Positions 12,501 to 23,409 of a stretch of 64,000 bases of DNA are shown one piece after another. Below the pieces are notes generated by a model. The model was not told the origin of the DNA and did no database searches. It saw only the letters and a program-made list of their open reading frames with translations. The translations under genes were made by a program, and so were the position numbers. The DNA comes from Gloeophyllum trabeum ATCC 11539 (Eukaryota > Basidiomycota > Agaricomycetes > Gloeophyllales > Gloeophyllaceae), in NCBI RefSeq assembly GCF_000344685.1, contig NW_006920420.1:791606-855605 (forward strand). The letters run 5' to 3'. Numbering within the stretch: the first letter of the stretch is position 1; every line of letters begins with the position of its first letter.

Positions 12501-14674
12501 CGAGGGCGTCGTTGATGCAGCAGGCCAGGAAGGCGTGGTTGCAGAAGAACCAAATCCATTGATGGTCGGTGTAGGGGTATGCGCCGAGACAGCGCTAGTG
12601 TCCGAGGGGGGAGATAAAGCAGAGGTGTTACCTGGCGACTGCGTGCCGAACATGTTAGCTTGGTGCGCAGATGACGATGCACCAAAACGATTCGGGGAGG
12701 GTCCCAGCGACTGTGAAGTCGCTGTGAATACCGAAGCTGGCGCGGGGACGGTCGCAGTTGTACCGGTAGGTTTTGATGGCCCAAATAGGGAGCCAGAGGA
12801 AGTGGACTGCGATCCGAAGACGGACGAAGATGACCCAAAGGCGGAAGAACTACCAAACACAGATGGTGTATTAACAAACGCATTTGGCGTGGGCTTGAGG
12901 TTTGCGAAGGCAGATGGTACGGGCGGAGGTGCAGGTGTAGGTGATGCGGAGGCTGTTGTGAAAGGGCTTGGCTGCGACGGTTGTCCGAAGGCGGAGGAGG
13001 GGGATGAGCCGAAGATCGAAACACTGGACGGGGCCTGATTCTGGGAAGGATCACTCTGTAATGAGGAATCAACATTTTCGGCGGCGGGTGTCTCTTGCAC
13101 ATCCTCAATAGCGCTTGTTGCCTCTGTAGAAACAGAACCCTGCCTATCAGATATTCCATCAATAATATCAGGAATGGATAGATCTCCTCGGATAGCCTCG
13201 ATATCCTCGATGGTATCCTTCCCGAACAACCGTTCCAAGATGCACGCGACCAAATAGATCATTACGACACTGCCAGAGTCCCGGAGCACTGCAGCGAGCT
13301 GTCCGAAGATTTCCATTGCCTCTGCGTCAACAACAAGGGCCGAGGTTTTCGTGATTGGGGAGCTCTTCGCTTGCACGATCAAACGGAATTGCGTGGTAAG
13401 TTTGAACACGGGATGATTACGGATCTCCGCGGGAATGTCGTCGTGCCGCTCCCGCTGGTCCCGTATGTGGATCAGACGGTGATACACGCGCATCTCCAGC
13501 TCAGTGGGGGACTGGTAACGCTGACGCTGGTCTTCGTAAAACTCTTTCAAGCTTTGCAATGCTGAGGAAGCAAGCTCAGACTCCATGAAGCTCCAGTGCT
13601 GCATCAAACTTACTATTCATAAGCTGCTGCTCTTCCAGCGCAATTGAGAAGTCTGGCTTCTCTCGCATGAAGTGCAGAGCGAGAATATGGTACCGCGCAC
13701 ACCGGTCATGGCACTCGATGGCAAGCGGGCCCGTCTCGTGCTGCATGGTAAAGTCGGTACGGACTGCGCGAGATCGATCGCGAATGAAGGTGTGGGTATT
13801 CTCGAATCCACCCTCAGGAAGGAGCTTATGGAAGAGGTAGTCCAGTGTTTTCTATGGGCGTACTCAGCTTCCTTAGCACGATCCAAAACTGAGGACAGAC
13901 CTTGAGGACACGAGGCGGTCGTAGATCGGACGGAATAGTCTTGTCACCTGCCGCGCGCTCGTACGCTTTCACGGCGCGTTTGTGATCAACTCGACGAGTG
14001 CCAGGGATCTTCTCCGTATCAGTGCAATTTCTGTAGAAGCAATAATGAACACAGTATGTCCGGAGCTACACGTACAGTTTCCCATTTGTCCAGATTATTC
14101 TCCCGCTCTCGCCGGTACCGCTCGAACCTGGGACACATGTCCATACAGGTGCCAACCATCGTAATAGCTTCGTCAAGACGCTTGGGCACCAGAGGATCGT
14201 CCATCTTCCCCTCTGCGATGGCTCGTTTCCTCTCGGCCTCGCGGGCTTTCACCAACTGTGCAGTGACGACGAGAAGGCGCGATTAGTTCTCTAGTGTCAA
14301 ACAGAACGAGGACGCACCTCTTGATAGAACTTCTCCCGCTCTTCCGCTGTCTCAAGCACTGGCTCCTCTGGCGCTTGAAGCTCATCATCCTCCTCTTCCT
14401 CCGCATCCGTGGTTCCTTCGCCTCCACTCTCCTCCTCGCTCTTTACTGATCCGGTGCGGAACACGACGGACCGATTCTGAGACTTGCGACCATCGTTCCT
14501 GCCTCTACCGCCCCGATGACCCCCTCTGGTCCATCGCTCCTGAGTTGGATCGTGTACATTCTCGTTACTGCTGACATGCTCGGCAACCCAGTGTTTGTTT
14601 CGAGAATGTGGCTTTCGTGACGTTCCGTTAGCCTTGATATATCGAGTACCTCTCTGATGGGCAGTCTCCATCAT
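9590..14674 (-). CDS. SAC3: Sac3/GANP-type mRNA export scaffold (TREX-2)
   Basis: Sac3 is the scaffold of TREX-2, which links transcription to mRNA export at nuclear pores. The N-terminus (METAHQRGTRYIKANG...) is rich in Arg/Gly and acidic residues. The family signature GTCMDMCPRFERYRRE lies near 14150. It is followed by KAYERAAG, LPEGGFENTHTFIRDRSRAVRTDF and the helical PCI-like region down to about 13200. A long FG-repeat block follows (SVFGSSSAFGSSSSVFGS, about 12600-13040). Next is a helix with FKRWYRVTTNPFLGYKP near 11550, which may be the region binding Cdc31/Sus1. The C-terminal exons run to GHIP at 9590. The start is one of two adjacent ATGs (14674/14671). An upstream in-frame ATG at 14794 would add a Cys-rich stretch not typical of the family. 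About twelve exons are present and the protein exceeds 1,300 residues. Confidence 0.85.
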
Positions 14675-15335
14675 CGCGGTCGAGTAAGAACGCGTGCAGG
14701 AGAGACTTTGAAGGTGGCCACCGCCGCCACTGTTTGAGTCTTTGAGACAGTCGAGAACAAGGTTGTAGTGACGTGTGACACAGGTCACTAACACGACAAC
14801 TACTGCGTTGTGACTACGGAGCTCGCGCCGTGGAGTAGGTTAGGGTTATTATCAGTGCCGACTTTGAATCAAGGTTGATAGAGTACTAGACTACTACTAG
14901 TACTAGTCAACCGGAGCGTAATGCAGACCTTCTTACAAACCAACCCATAGTTCATTCACTATAAAGCCGATGTCCATGCGTAGATGGTTGAGTATCCACA
15001 TTTTGCATCCCCGATCATGAGTGAGAACATGCAGGACGCCCTCGAGCTTCAGCCTGTACAGTCGACAATTGCTAGAGGGAGTGCAGATAAGATCCGCAGA
15101 TTATGACCATGAGGTAAACAGGTCTGTCGTTCCGGAATCACTGAAGTGGCAGTAGAAGGTACGTCTGTCACAGAAAGATTCAAAGACCACGGAATACCAG
15201 AAAACCGTGATGATAACCTCGTCTCTGCAGGCGCAGGAGAGGCTACTTACATAGTCAAGACAATCAAGTCAGCCCATCCCAATTGCTCCACTCGCAAATC
15301 AGCGCTGGAAGCACACCTTCAGAACTCCCATAAAC
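14675..15335. other. Intergenic between Sac3 and the MFS pseudogene
   Basis: This is the divergent upstream region of SAC3. It contains short tandem ACTAGT/ACTACT-like repeats near 14884-14910 and no recognisable coding sequence. The first exon of the former MFS transporter probably lay in the right part but cannot be recognised. Confidence 0.35.
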
Positions 15336-16748
15336 AAATGGCGCCTCCTGTCTGCCTACCTTCGTCAACGGGATCCAAGACTCTGCCCTGGGCGCGCTGG
15401 TTCCCTTCATCGAGTCCTCGTACGGCATCCCCTACGCCTTCGTCGCCCTCCCCTTCCTAACGACCGCCTTGGCTTTGTCCTCGCCGCCTTCTCTGACGCA
15501 ATATTCGCGTCGATCGGGCGTGCGAGGGTTCTCAAGTTCGCCACCGTCTCGCAAGCAATTGCGTATATTATCTGGGCGGTGATGCCCGGGCGCACGCTAC
15601 ACGCCACCTTGGACATTGCACCGCTTTCCACGGGCGTTGGGGTTTCGTGGAACCTCGCTCAGATCAACGTATTTGTGAGCTCGCTCGACAACCCGACGCT
15701 GTACAACTGGTGAATCAATTTACATTACTCCTGTACTAAACATTACGCTGATGCCTGATTTGTCCTCGAATACAGGTGGCTCCACGGGTGCTTATGGTAT
15801 TGGCGGTGTCGCGGACCCGCTCGTTGCTACTTCGCTTGCTTCAGACGACGCGTCCTGGTGATACTTCTACTTCCTCCCCCTCGGCATAAACGCCCTCAAC
15901 TTCTTCTTCGCCGGTTACCATCTTCCTCCCCATCTCCTCCGAAAAGCAGGCCCATCTCGATCAAGAACGCAGCACCAGGCCCAAGCACAGCACAGACCCA
16001 TGAACCACCAACCACCGAAACAGCACCAGCACCAGCACTCGAACCCAACCCGTACCCAGATCCTAGCAGAAACCCTACGCAACAAATCCACACTCCTCAC
16101 CTCGCTCTTTATTCTCTCCTACCAGGGCGCGGAAGTCGCCCTGGGCGGTTGGATCGTATCCTTGCTCATGAGCGCGCGCGGCGGCGACGCCGCGACCGTC
16201 GGGTACGTGGCGTCAGGCTTCTGTGGTGGCATCGCCCTGGGCCGCTTCATCCTCAGCGGGCTCTGCGGCGCGTGGGCCGAGCGCCGCGCCGTCGTCGCGC
16301 TCCTCGCGGGCACGGTGGGCATGGAGATCCTCGTCTGCCTCGTACCGAATGTTATCGGGCGCGGGATGAGCGTCGCGCTTGCGGGGTTTTTTACTGGGCG
16401 TAAACGATCTCCCATTTACTTGTCTTGGCATTGAAGTTGACGGAGCGCGCCACACCCGTGCACAATGGACGTCGTCACCCGCCTGCTCTCGCGCAAACTG
16501 CACGTCTCCTCGCTCTCCTTCATCGCCGCGTTCGGGCAGGGCGCTCTGGCCGTTCACCGCGGGCTTCATTGCGCAGTTCAAAGGTCCGTTGTCTCCCCAT
16601 TTATCCCAACACCAAGTGCAGTCACGAGAGCTAACGATTGATAATTCACTCAGGACCGTTTGTCGTGCACCCCGCGGCGATCGGGAGCTGCGTCCTGATG
16701 GAGGTGCTCTGGCTCCTCCTGCCAAAGGTCCCCAAGAGGGCCATCTAA
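15336..16748 (+). pseudogene. Broken MFS transporter (Bsc6-like)
   Basis: The segment retains the family order: KWRLLSAY, NGIQDSALGALVPFIESSYGI, LPFLTTALGFVLAAFSDA, AYGIGGVADPLVATS, YFYFLPLGINALNFFFAGY, ILSYQGAEVALGGW, GYVASGFCGGIALGRF, FIAAFGQG, LWPFTAGFIAQFKG and MEVLWLLLPKVPKRAI with stop at 16748. These match a 12-helix major facilitator of the fungal Bsc6-like group. There are at least three lesions. A frameshift near 15360 separates KWRLLSAY from FVNGIQDS. An in-frame TGA lies at 15859-15861 between DDASW and YFYF. A frameshift near 16540 separates FGQG from ALWPF. The lesions are spread over the gene, so decay is more likely than one sequencing error, although unusual introns could hide one of them. 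The start is not resolved. Confidence 0.75.
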
Positions 16749-17047
16749 GCACGGTCCAGCGCGGCGATGAATATGCAATTTTGTGTAGATTCGGTCAAGG
16801 GCGGTTGGTAAATACCATTCCGAGGGACGGCAGCCAATCCCGTGCCGCCGGAAGCCCTCGAATTCTCCAGAGTCGCACGGGGGCGGCGTTCCGCTATCAC
16901 CTGCGCTACGTGTGTAAATGGTCATGGTGGATGCACACATTGTAAAAATAACAACACGCGCTCGCACCCGGAGTCCTGATGCCAAAGATAACACTCCGGT
17001 CTGCGATGGACGTCATAGGATCTGTAAGCTACGGGACGCGGGGTGGG

Positions 17048-17054
17048 ATATAAG
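17048..17054 (+). promoter_or_regulatory. TATA-like element upstream of dehydrogenase gene
   Basis: ATATAAG within GGGATATAAG lies about 85 bp before the ATG at 17138. The same GGGATATAAG block is kept upstream of the decayed tandem copy at 18947-18953, which supports it being the original core promoter. Confidence 0.5.
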
Positions 17055-17137
17055 GCTGGGATGTCACAGGCGGTCCTACCATTCTCAGACTATCTGTCTA
17101 TCCCATACTGTCAACCCCGAACTCTGAGCTCGTCAAG

Positions 17138-18332
17138 ATGGCCGCGCAGCTAGCATGGATCGGGCTCGGTAACATGGGCCGGGTACGCGCTCCCCCTCCC
17201 CCTCACCGAGACTCGGCTCACCCGCCCGGACGACCCGCAGGGCATGTGCAAAAACCTCATCGAGAAAGGCAACCTCTCCAAGCCGCTCATCATCTACAAC
17301 CGCACGCGCAAGCGCGCGGACGACCTCTCCGCGACGACGGGCGGGCAGACCGCGGTCGCGGCGACGATCGCGGAGGCCGTGGCGCGCGCGGACATCATCT
17401 TCACGTGCGTGGGCGACGACAAGGCGATCGCGGACACGCTCGCGCAGGCGGTGGCGGGCCCCGCGCGCGTGCGGGGGAAGCTGTTCGTCGACTGCTCGAC
17501 GGTGCACCCGGACACGACCGCGCAGCTCGCGAAGGTGTGCAACGCGCAGGGCGCGGAGTTCGTCGCGATGCCAGGTGCGCATGTTCACAAGCAGGAAGAG
17601 GCCGTGCCGAAACTGACACTGACACTGACACTGACGTTGCGCCCTGACAGTGTTCGGCGCGCCCGCGATGGCGGACAACGGCCAGCTCGTGTGCGTGCTC
17701 GCCGGGCCTGCCGCCGCGGTCGACAAGGTCCGGCCGTACACCACCGGCGTCGTGGGCCGCGCCGTCATCGACTTCAGCGGCCAGCCGCAGAGCAAAGCGA
17801 CTCTCCTCAAGATCATCGGGAACACGTTCATCCTGAACATGGTCGAGACGCTCGCGCAGGGGCACGCGCTCGCAGAGAAGAGCGGGTTGGGGGTAGATAA
17901 TCTGCAGCAGTTCATCGAGACGATGTTCCCCGGGCCGTACTTTGCGTATTCGAAGCGGATGTCGACGGGGGATTACTATAAGCGCGAGGAGGTGAGTGGG
18001 CAGGCTGGGATTTCGCGTTGGTGTCAGGATGCGTGGGTGAGAGCGCTGACTCGTATGGGGTGATGTAGCCGCTGTTCGCTGTCGACCTGGCGCGGAAGGA
18101 CGCGAAGCACGCGCTGGCCATCGCCAAGGCGTCCGGAACGAGCCTCAGGAACATGGAGGTGGCCGATAGCCACCTCGAAGCCGTGCAAAAACACATGGGA
18201 TCCAAGGGTAAGCACCAGCGTCACCCTATGTGCGAGGAAGAATGGAGCTGATGTTTTGTGTGCTTGGAAGGCGATATCGCGGGCATCTACGGGGCTGTGA
18301 GGCAGGAGAGCGGGCTTCCTTTCGAGGTGTAG
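17138..18332 (+). CDS. 3-hydroxyisobutyrate dehydrogenase-like NAD(P)-dependent oxidoreductase
   Basis: It belongs to the beta-hydroxyacid dehydrogenase family (valine catabolism and related small hydroxyacids or semialdehydes). Exon 1 is MAAQLAWIGLGNMGR, giving the GxGxMG dinucleotide motif. The next exon starts GMCKNLIEKGNL and holds FTCVGDD and LFVDCSTVHPDTT. The expected substrate-binding region continues through VFGAPAMADNGQL. LLKIIGNTFILNMVE carries the conserved catalytic Lys and nearby Asn. DLARKDAKHALAIA and the ending ESGLPFEV complete the family. Introns: after GNMGR, after VAMP (containing a 6-bp tandem repeat), after KREE and after MGSKG. The start at 17138 is directly before the first beta strand, so a mitochondrial presequence is not obvious. 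A degraded duplicate follows 0.7 kb downstream. Confidence 0.85.
17612..17635. repeat. (ACTGAC)4 microsatellite in an intron
   Basis: Four perfect copies of ACTGAC lie inside the second intron of the dehydrogenase gene, just before its acceptor. A length change here would not alter the protein. Confidence 0.75.
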
Positions 18333-18946
18333 AGGAAATGTTGGGACGGACCTTGCATGGGAGAAGTTGATCGAGAAAGTTGTAATTGTATCTGAGCGTT
18401 AAGATCACTATGGCCTTGTGGATCTGGTTGGACGGAACCGCCCTTCCTTTGCGATATTGCGCCGGGTAAGTACGGATCTAAGAGCCATTGCTGGCCCGAG
18501 ATGCAAGGCAGCTTTCTCCCAGCGGCGCTCGTAGACATGAAGATTACCTTCGTTCCAACATCCCAATGTAACAGCGTATACAGCTGCAGGTCTCAGCGTG
18601 TCTACATGCGCTATTACAACGGGACACACAAACGGGCTTGCCCGATGGAATCCAACCGCTGGACTCGGAGAGGGTGGAAAGACAAGGGGATACACCCAGG
18701 AGGCCCGCGGCATAGCGAACCCCGGAAGTGCGGGTCCTACGCAATCCGAGCTCAGGTTCGAATTTCAAAACCGGCCCAATCGCATCCCCGCAACTCTCGA
18801 GCGGTCGGTCCTCCCCAAGTCGCTACCATCTCCCGAGCGCGTACGCATCCCCCCGCTCGCCGCGCCCACCCCCCACGCATGCTCCACAGCGCGGCCGAGG
18901 ATGACGCGAGACGCGAGGGACGCTGATTGGAGGGCCGGCGCGGGGG

Positions 18947-18953
18947 ATATAAG
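18947..18953 (+). promoter_or_regulatory. TATA-like element of the decayed tandem copy
   Basis: ATATAAG inside GGGATATAAG lies about 45 bp before the former start codon (18997). It is identical in core sequence to the element in front of the intact copy, so the duplication included the promoter. Confidence 0.45.
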
Positions 18954-18996
18954 ACCAGAGCGTTCGACAATATCCCTAGACACCGAGCTCGCGAAG

Positions 18997-19727
18997 ACGG
19001 CGCCGCAGGTTGCATGGATCGGGCGGGGTGTCAACAGGCCGGGTACGCCCCGCCCCGCCCCCCCTTCTTCCCCCACTCACCCCCGCTCGCAGGCCACGGC
19101 CAAGAACCTCATCACGCACGGGGCCCTCTCCGCCCTCTGCCGCGCGGCCGCCCTCGTCGGCGCCGCGGACACCGTGTTCTTCTGCGTGGGGAGCGACGCG
19201 GCGGTCGGGCGCGCGGGGAGGTGTTCGTCGACTGCTGGACGGTGCACCCGCGCGGGGGTGGGGTCCGTCGCGACGCCCGGTGCGTGCGTCGCAAGGGGGG
19301 CGGGTTGAGTGACAGTGGATGGGGGCATCCGTGTTCGGCTCGCGCGCGAGGGCAGACGACCGCCAGCTCGCGGCCGTGCCCGCGGCGGACCAAATCCTGC
19401 CCTGCACGACCGGCGTCGTCTGCGGCGCGCTGATCGAGCTGCGCGGGCACGGCGGCGCTGCTGCAGATCGTCGGGAACACGCTCGCGCTGAACATGGTCG
19501 AGGCGCTCGCGGGCCCGGTGGATGTGGTGAGGAAGGACGCGAGGCATATGTTGGCGCTGGCGGAGGCGACAGGGACGAGGCTGAGGAATATAGAAAACGT
19601 GGATCTTCACGTAGAGGCCGTGCAGAAGCACACGAACCGCAAGTGGTGAGCACCGACGTCTACCGCCAACGAAACTGATGTATGAATACCTGAAGGGGAC
19701 AGAGCGGGCTTCCATTCGAGAACTAGA
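18997..19727 (+). pseudogene. Decayed tandem copy of the 3-hydroxyisobutyrate dehydrogenase-like gene
   Basis: It aligns piece by piece with the gene at 17138. GAGCTCGCGAAGACGG corresponds to GAGCTCGTCAAGATGG, so the start ATG has become ACG at 18997. VAWIGRGV replaces LAWIGLGN, destroying the dinucleotide motif. Remnants of NLITHGALS, VFFCVGSD, PCTTGVVCGALIEL, RKDARHMLALAEATGTRLRNIE and VEAVQKHTN follow, ending with GLPFEN and a stop at 19727. Several frameshifts and deletions remove the central helices: the block from catalytic Lys to the REE exon is largely gone. No intact reading frame remains. It is a direct-orientation duplication now under no coding constraint. Confidence 0.85.
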
Positions 19728-20102
19728 AGAAATGTCAGGACGAAGCTAGAGGTGGTGTAATTATACCCGGGCATAGAGATAACGAGGGAGACGGTCTTCA
19801 TTTGCGCAAGACGATCGTGCAGGGAAGTGCCCTTAAGGCAATTATAGCTCAGGGATGGCAGAGAGAGACTTGCTTTCAGCTTGAACTGAAGGAAAGGCTC
19901 GTTGTTGTAAAAGATAGATGTGACGTTACAAGAGGTAGAATGCAAGTCCGAGGAAGCGATGACATCAAGCGAGTGGCGGTGCAGCTGATCTCCGATCTCG
20001 AGGCTGCCGCTCCATCCCGCCCTCTCTCCCATCCATCCTGTACCCTGACCCTTACGCTCCTTTCCACCTCCGCCGAGTCGAGCACCGCGTTTGAGACAAA
20101 AC

Positions 20103-20670
20103 ATGCCTGGCTGGTGCGTCTGTTTGCCTTGAACTCCCGGTTTGTGCGCTGCAACGGTCTGCAACAGGGTCGATTTTCTCTCCTTCATCCTCGTACGTCC
20201 GGTTGTTATCACCCGTCACATCTCACCCAAGCTGCGCAGACCGCAGGCCTCTTCGGCGGGGCCATCGTCGCCGCCATCTACGCCGCCAACGCCATCTCCA
20301 AAGCCGCCGAAAACACCAAAGCATCGTACGCCCCTCCCCTCTTCCCTCCTCTCCCCTCTCTCCCCTTATCCCTCCCCCAACCAGACTGAAAGCAAAGGGC
20401 GTCAACATCTCCAAGTCCGGCATGTCCGTCAAGACCTCCGCGCGCTACACCCGCGAGGACTACATCGACGCGACCCAGCGCGGCTTCATCAAGAGCATCT
20501 CCGCCGCCTCCTTCGGCCAGCACGACCCCACCACCCCCCAGCCGCCCGTGCTCGAGCGCCGCGACTCGGCCGCGAGCACAAACAGCGTCGCGAGTATCGG
20601 CGACAAGGAGCGCAAGCACCGCTTGTTCGGGATGAGGAGGACCCACAGCAGCGCGGGGAGCGGCAAGTGA
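20103..20670 (+). CDS. Small single-pass membrane protein, function unknown
   Basis: Spliced reading: an 11-nt first coding exon (ATGCCTGGCTG), then VDFLSFIL, then TAGLFGGAIVAAIYAANAIS, then LKAKGVNISKSGMSVKTS. It ends in a Ser-rich basic tail (RRDSAAST...RKHRLFGMRR) with stop at 20670. The protein is about 133 residues. It has one strongly hydrophobic N-terminal helix, a middle block YTREDYIDATQRGFIKS with conserved-looking polar residues, and a likely disordered tail rich in possible phosphosites. The family is not recognised. The exon phases (tg|gtgcgt, TC|gtacgt, tc|gtacgc) all restore one frame, which supports a real gene. It converges on the NUG1 gene, with about 216 bp between ends. 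Confidence 0.65.
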
Positions 20671-20886
20671 GCGGGCACAAGAGCGAGTTGACAGGCCTCG
20701 GGTGATATATATACTACACGGACTCTGCGTGCTAAAAGGCGTCTCGCCGTTGCTTTGTGCTTTGTCCTGCTCTGCCGCGTTCTGTTGGTACTCGTACGGA
20801 AGTGTACAACTATTCCTATTTATTCACGTCGATGACACAAACACAAACGACCGCAAGAGACCCATATGCATGTGACCATGGCACCC

Positions 20887-23055
20887 CTACCCAGCCATAA
20901 ACGTCCCCTCCAACCCCACCCCCTCTCCCTCTCCCTCATCCACCTCCATCCCCCCCGCCCCCTCCTTCTCCCTCCTCGCCGCCCGCCTGCTCTTCTTCGC
21001 CTCGCGCTTCAGCACCCGCCGGCTCAGCGGGTTGCGCCCCGCCATCGCCGCGTGCCCGTCGCCCACGTCCTTCGACCGCCGGAGGCGCTTCGGCGCGCGC
21101 GGGACCGTCTCCGTCTCCGAGTCTACCATGGAAGGCGACGGGGGCGGGGAGCGCGAGCGCGAGCGCGGGCGTTTGCGCTGCAGCGCAGCGGGAGCGGGCT
21201 CGTCCGCTTCCATCGCGGCGCTGCGACGGGCGGGGGAGGGAGAGATGGGATGAGCAAGCGCACACGGGACGGTTCGAGGTACACGCGCGACCTACCCGTC
21301 CTCCTCCATCCCCGCCCCCGCCCCCGCCCCCGCCGCCTCCTCGACCTGCATCTCCGCGTCCTCCCACGCGCCCCGGTCCGCCTGGCCGAACAGGCCCTCG
21401 ATGGTGAACGCCGGCGCGAACGCGCCCACGATCTTCGCCTCGCCCACGCTCTCCGCGCCCCGCGCGACCTGCCCGTCCCCGTCTTTGGAGGGGAGCAGCG
21501 ACGGGTGCACCGCGGGCGGCCGCGTGCAGTACGGGATCTTTTGGTGGTTCCAGTCCGTGAGGACGTGGCGCGCGGTGGCGAGGAGGTCGGGGGTGCCGCC
21601 CTAGCCGGGGGGGGGACGTTAGTGTTTGTGTGGGTGGGGTTAGTGGGAAGAGCAGGGAGAGGGTCGGGGATAGGGGGAGACGGGGAAAGAGACGGACCTT
21701 GAGCAGCCGCCCCGTGGTCATCGCGAGCATGGTGAGGAACTCGAGCGTCGAGCCGAACGGCGGGAGGTTGTATATCTTCTGCAACGTCTCCTTCTCCGTC
21801 CTCGCTACAATCTCCTCCACTACACGCCACCACCCACACAACACGCCATCGAATCAAGTCAGCCTCGGTTCTGCGCGCAAGGCCGAAGGGGGCAAGGCGC
21901 ACCGACGGCGATCGGATCCTCCACGTCCTCGACCTTGACGACGTTCCGGAGGAGCACGCTCCCCTTCCTGCCCGTGCCCTTGCCGTTATCATCCCAGTCG
22001 TCGTCGTCGTCGTCGAAGACGACGCCGGGCGAGTCGACGATGCGCAGCCCGCGCTCGAGCTGCACGCTCTGCAGCTCCCGCGTGTGCCCCGGCTGCGCCG
22101 CGACGCCGCACGCCTGTCCGCGCCCCACCCCGCGTCAGCCCTTCAACCCCACCGCAGACACCCGCGCAGGCACGGCGCACCTTGGACCGCTTGAGCGAGT
22201 TGATGAGGCTGCTCTTCCCGACGTTCGGGTAGCCCACGACGCCGACGGTGAGGCTCTGCGCGTGCGGCTTGTACGCCTTGAGCAGGCGCAGCAGCGCGGG
22301 CGCCGTCGCGGTGGACAGGTTGCTGCGCTGCGTGGAGGGCGCGCAGCGGAAGGGCAGCGTCGGCGTCGTGTGCCGCAGGTAGCGCAGCCACTGTTGCGCG
22401 TTCTCGCGCGGGACGAGGTCTGCACGCGTGCATGCGGGTGGTGGGTTGGTTGGGAGGAAGAAGGGGGAGGGAGGGGAGACGGACTGACCGATCTTGTTCA
22501 GCACGAAGACGAGCTTCTTGCCCTCGCTCTCGCGCCGCCGCACCTCCTCCTCGACGAGCCGGCTGCGGCACCCCTCCGGGTCGCGCGCGTCGAGCACGAG
22601 GACGACGATGTCGCTCTGGTCGATCACCTTGTGCAGCGCGCGGAGGTGGTGTCTTCTCAGCTGCTCCTTCGTCTTGCCCGCGTTCGCACCAGAGGCGGAG
22701 GGGTCGTCGGGGTTGGGTTCGGCGTGGGCGGCGAGCTGCGCGAGCGAGGAGAGCGTCGGCTCGGAGGCCATGGGCGTGTCCGGGTCGGCGCGGTGGAGGG
22801 TGGGCGACTGTTTGCGTTGTCTAGCGCGTGCGAGGGGATGCGGAGGAGGGGAGAGGGTACTCACCAGTCTGATGCGCTCTTTCTCGGCATTGCGCACTTT
22901 GAGGTCGGGCAGGCGCGGGATGCCAGGGTCTTTCTTCAGTTCTGTTGAAAGTATAGGATGATACATGCGTATGATTTTGATGAGATACGTACTCGTCTTG
23001 GTAGGAACGGCGATCTTCTTGGTGTGCTCTAGGTCTTTCGTTAGGCTGGTGTGAG
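20887..23055 (-). CDS. NUG1: Nucleolar/nuclear circularly permuted GTPase, Nug1-type
   Basis: This is a 60S ribosome-assembly GTPase of the YlqF/YawG class. The N-terminal part reads SLTKDLEHTKKIAVP, then KKDPGIPRLPDLKVRNAEKERIR, the conserved lead-in of the family. GTPase motifs appear in permuted order: DIVVLVLDARDPEGCRS, then LVFVLNKIDLVP (G4), then VGVVGYPNVGKSSLINSL (G1), then IVDSPGVVFDD (G3). A further helical region is ARTEKETLQKIYNLPPFGSTLEFL. The C-terminus has Arg/Ser- and Lys-rich stretches (KRPRSRSRSPP, KREAKKSRRAARREKE) typical of nucleolar targeting, ending MAG at 20887. Several GC-rich introns of about 60-90 nt are present. The start is not resolved: the usual lysine/arginine-rich first segment was not found upstream, so the right limit is the first exon that can be recognised. 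Confidence 0.82.
21305..21332. repeat. CCGCCC tandem run inside the NUG1 coding region
   Basis: About four to five copies of CCCGCC/CCCCCG lie within the NUG1 3' coding exon. On the coding strand they encode an Ala/Gly run (AGAGAGAGM). This is a replication-slippage-prone low-complexity tract. Confidence 0.5.
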
Positions 23056-23409
23056 GTCAGTTTTGAGTGGGAAATTTTACTGTTTCTCCCCATGCTTTGT
23101 CCGAGTATTCCGTTCAGGTTCTACGAACGGTAGGGCCGAGTAGAAGAGGGATAGATGTCTTGAGGCGAAGGCTTTGTGCAAATCGTCCGAAAGGAGTGTG
23201 TACACGATCTACATCAGCGCGTGCCACAATTCTGCGGCACGTTTTTTAGTCGCCGAGGACTACACCGTCTGTGGCAGCGTTCAAGCACCGGTATAGATGG
23301 TTTCTGTCACAGACGGTGGCGATTGACACACCGTAACTGGAATCTTTCCCTGTAATGAACTCGGGAGAGAGACAAAACACAGCTTAGGACTACAAAGGCT
23401 AGAAATACA

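Noticed and set aside
18740..18770. tRNA-like GGTTCGAATTT string
   Set aside because: The T-arm-like text is not followed by a matching acceptor stem or preceded by D-arm and anticodon stems.
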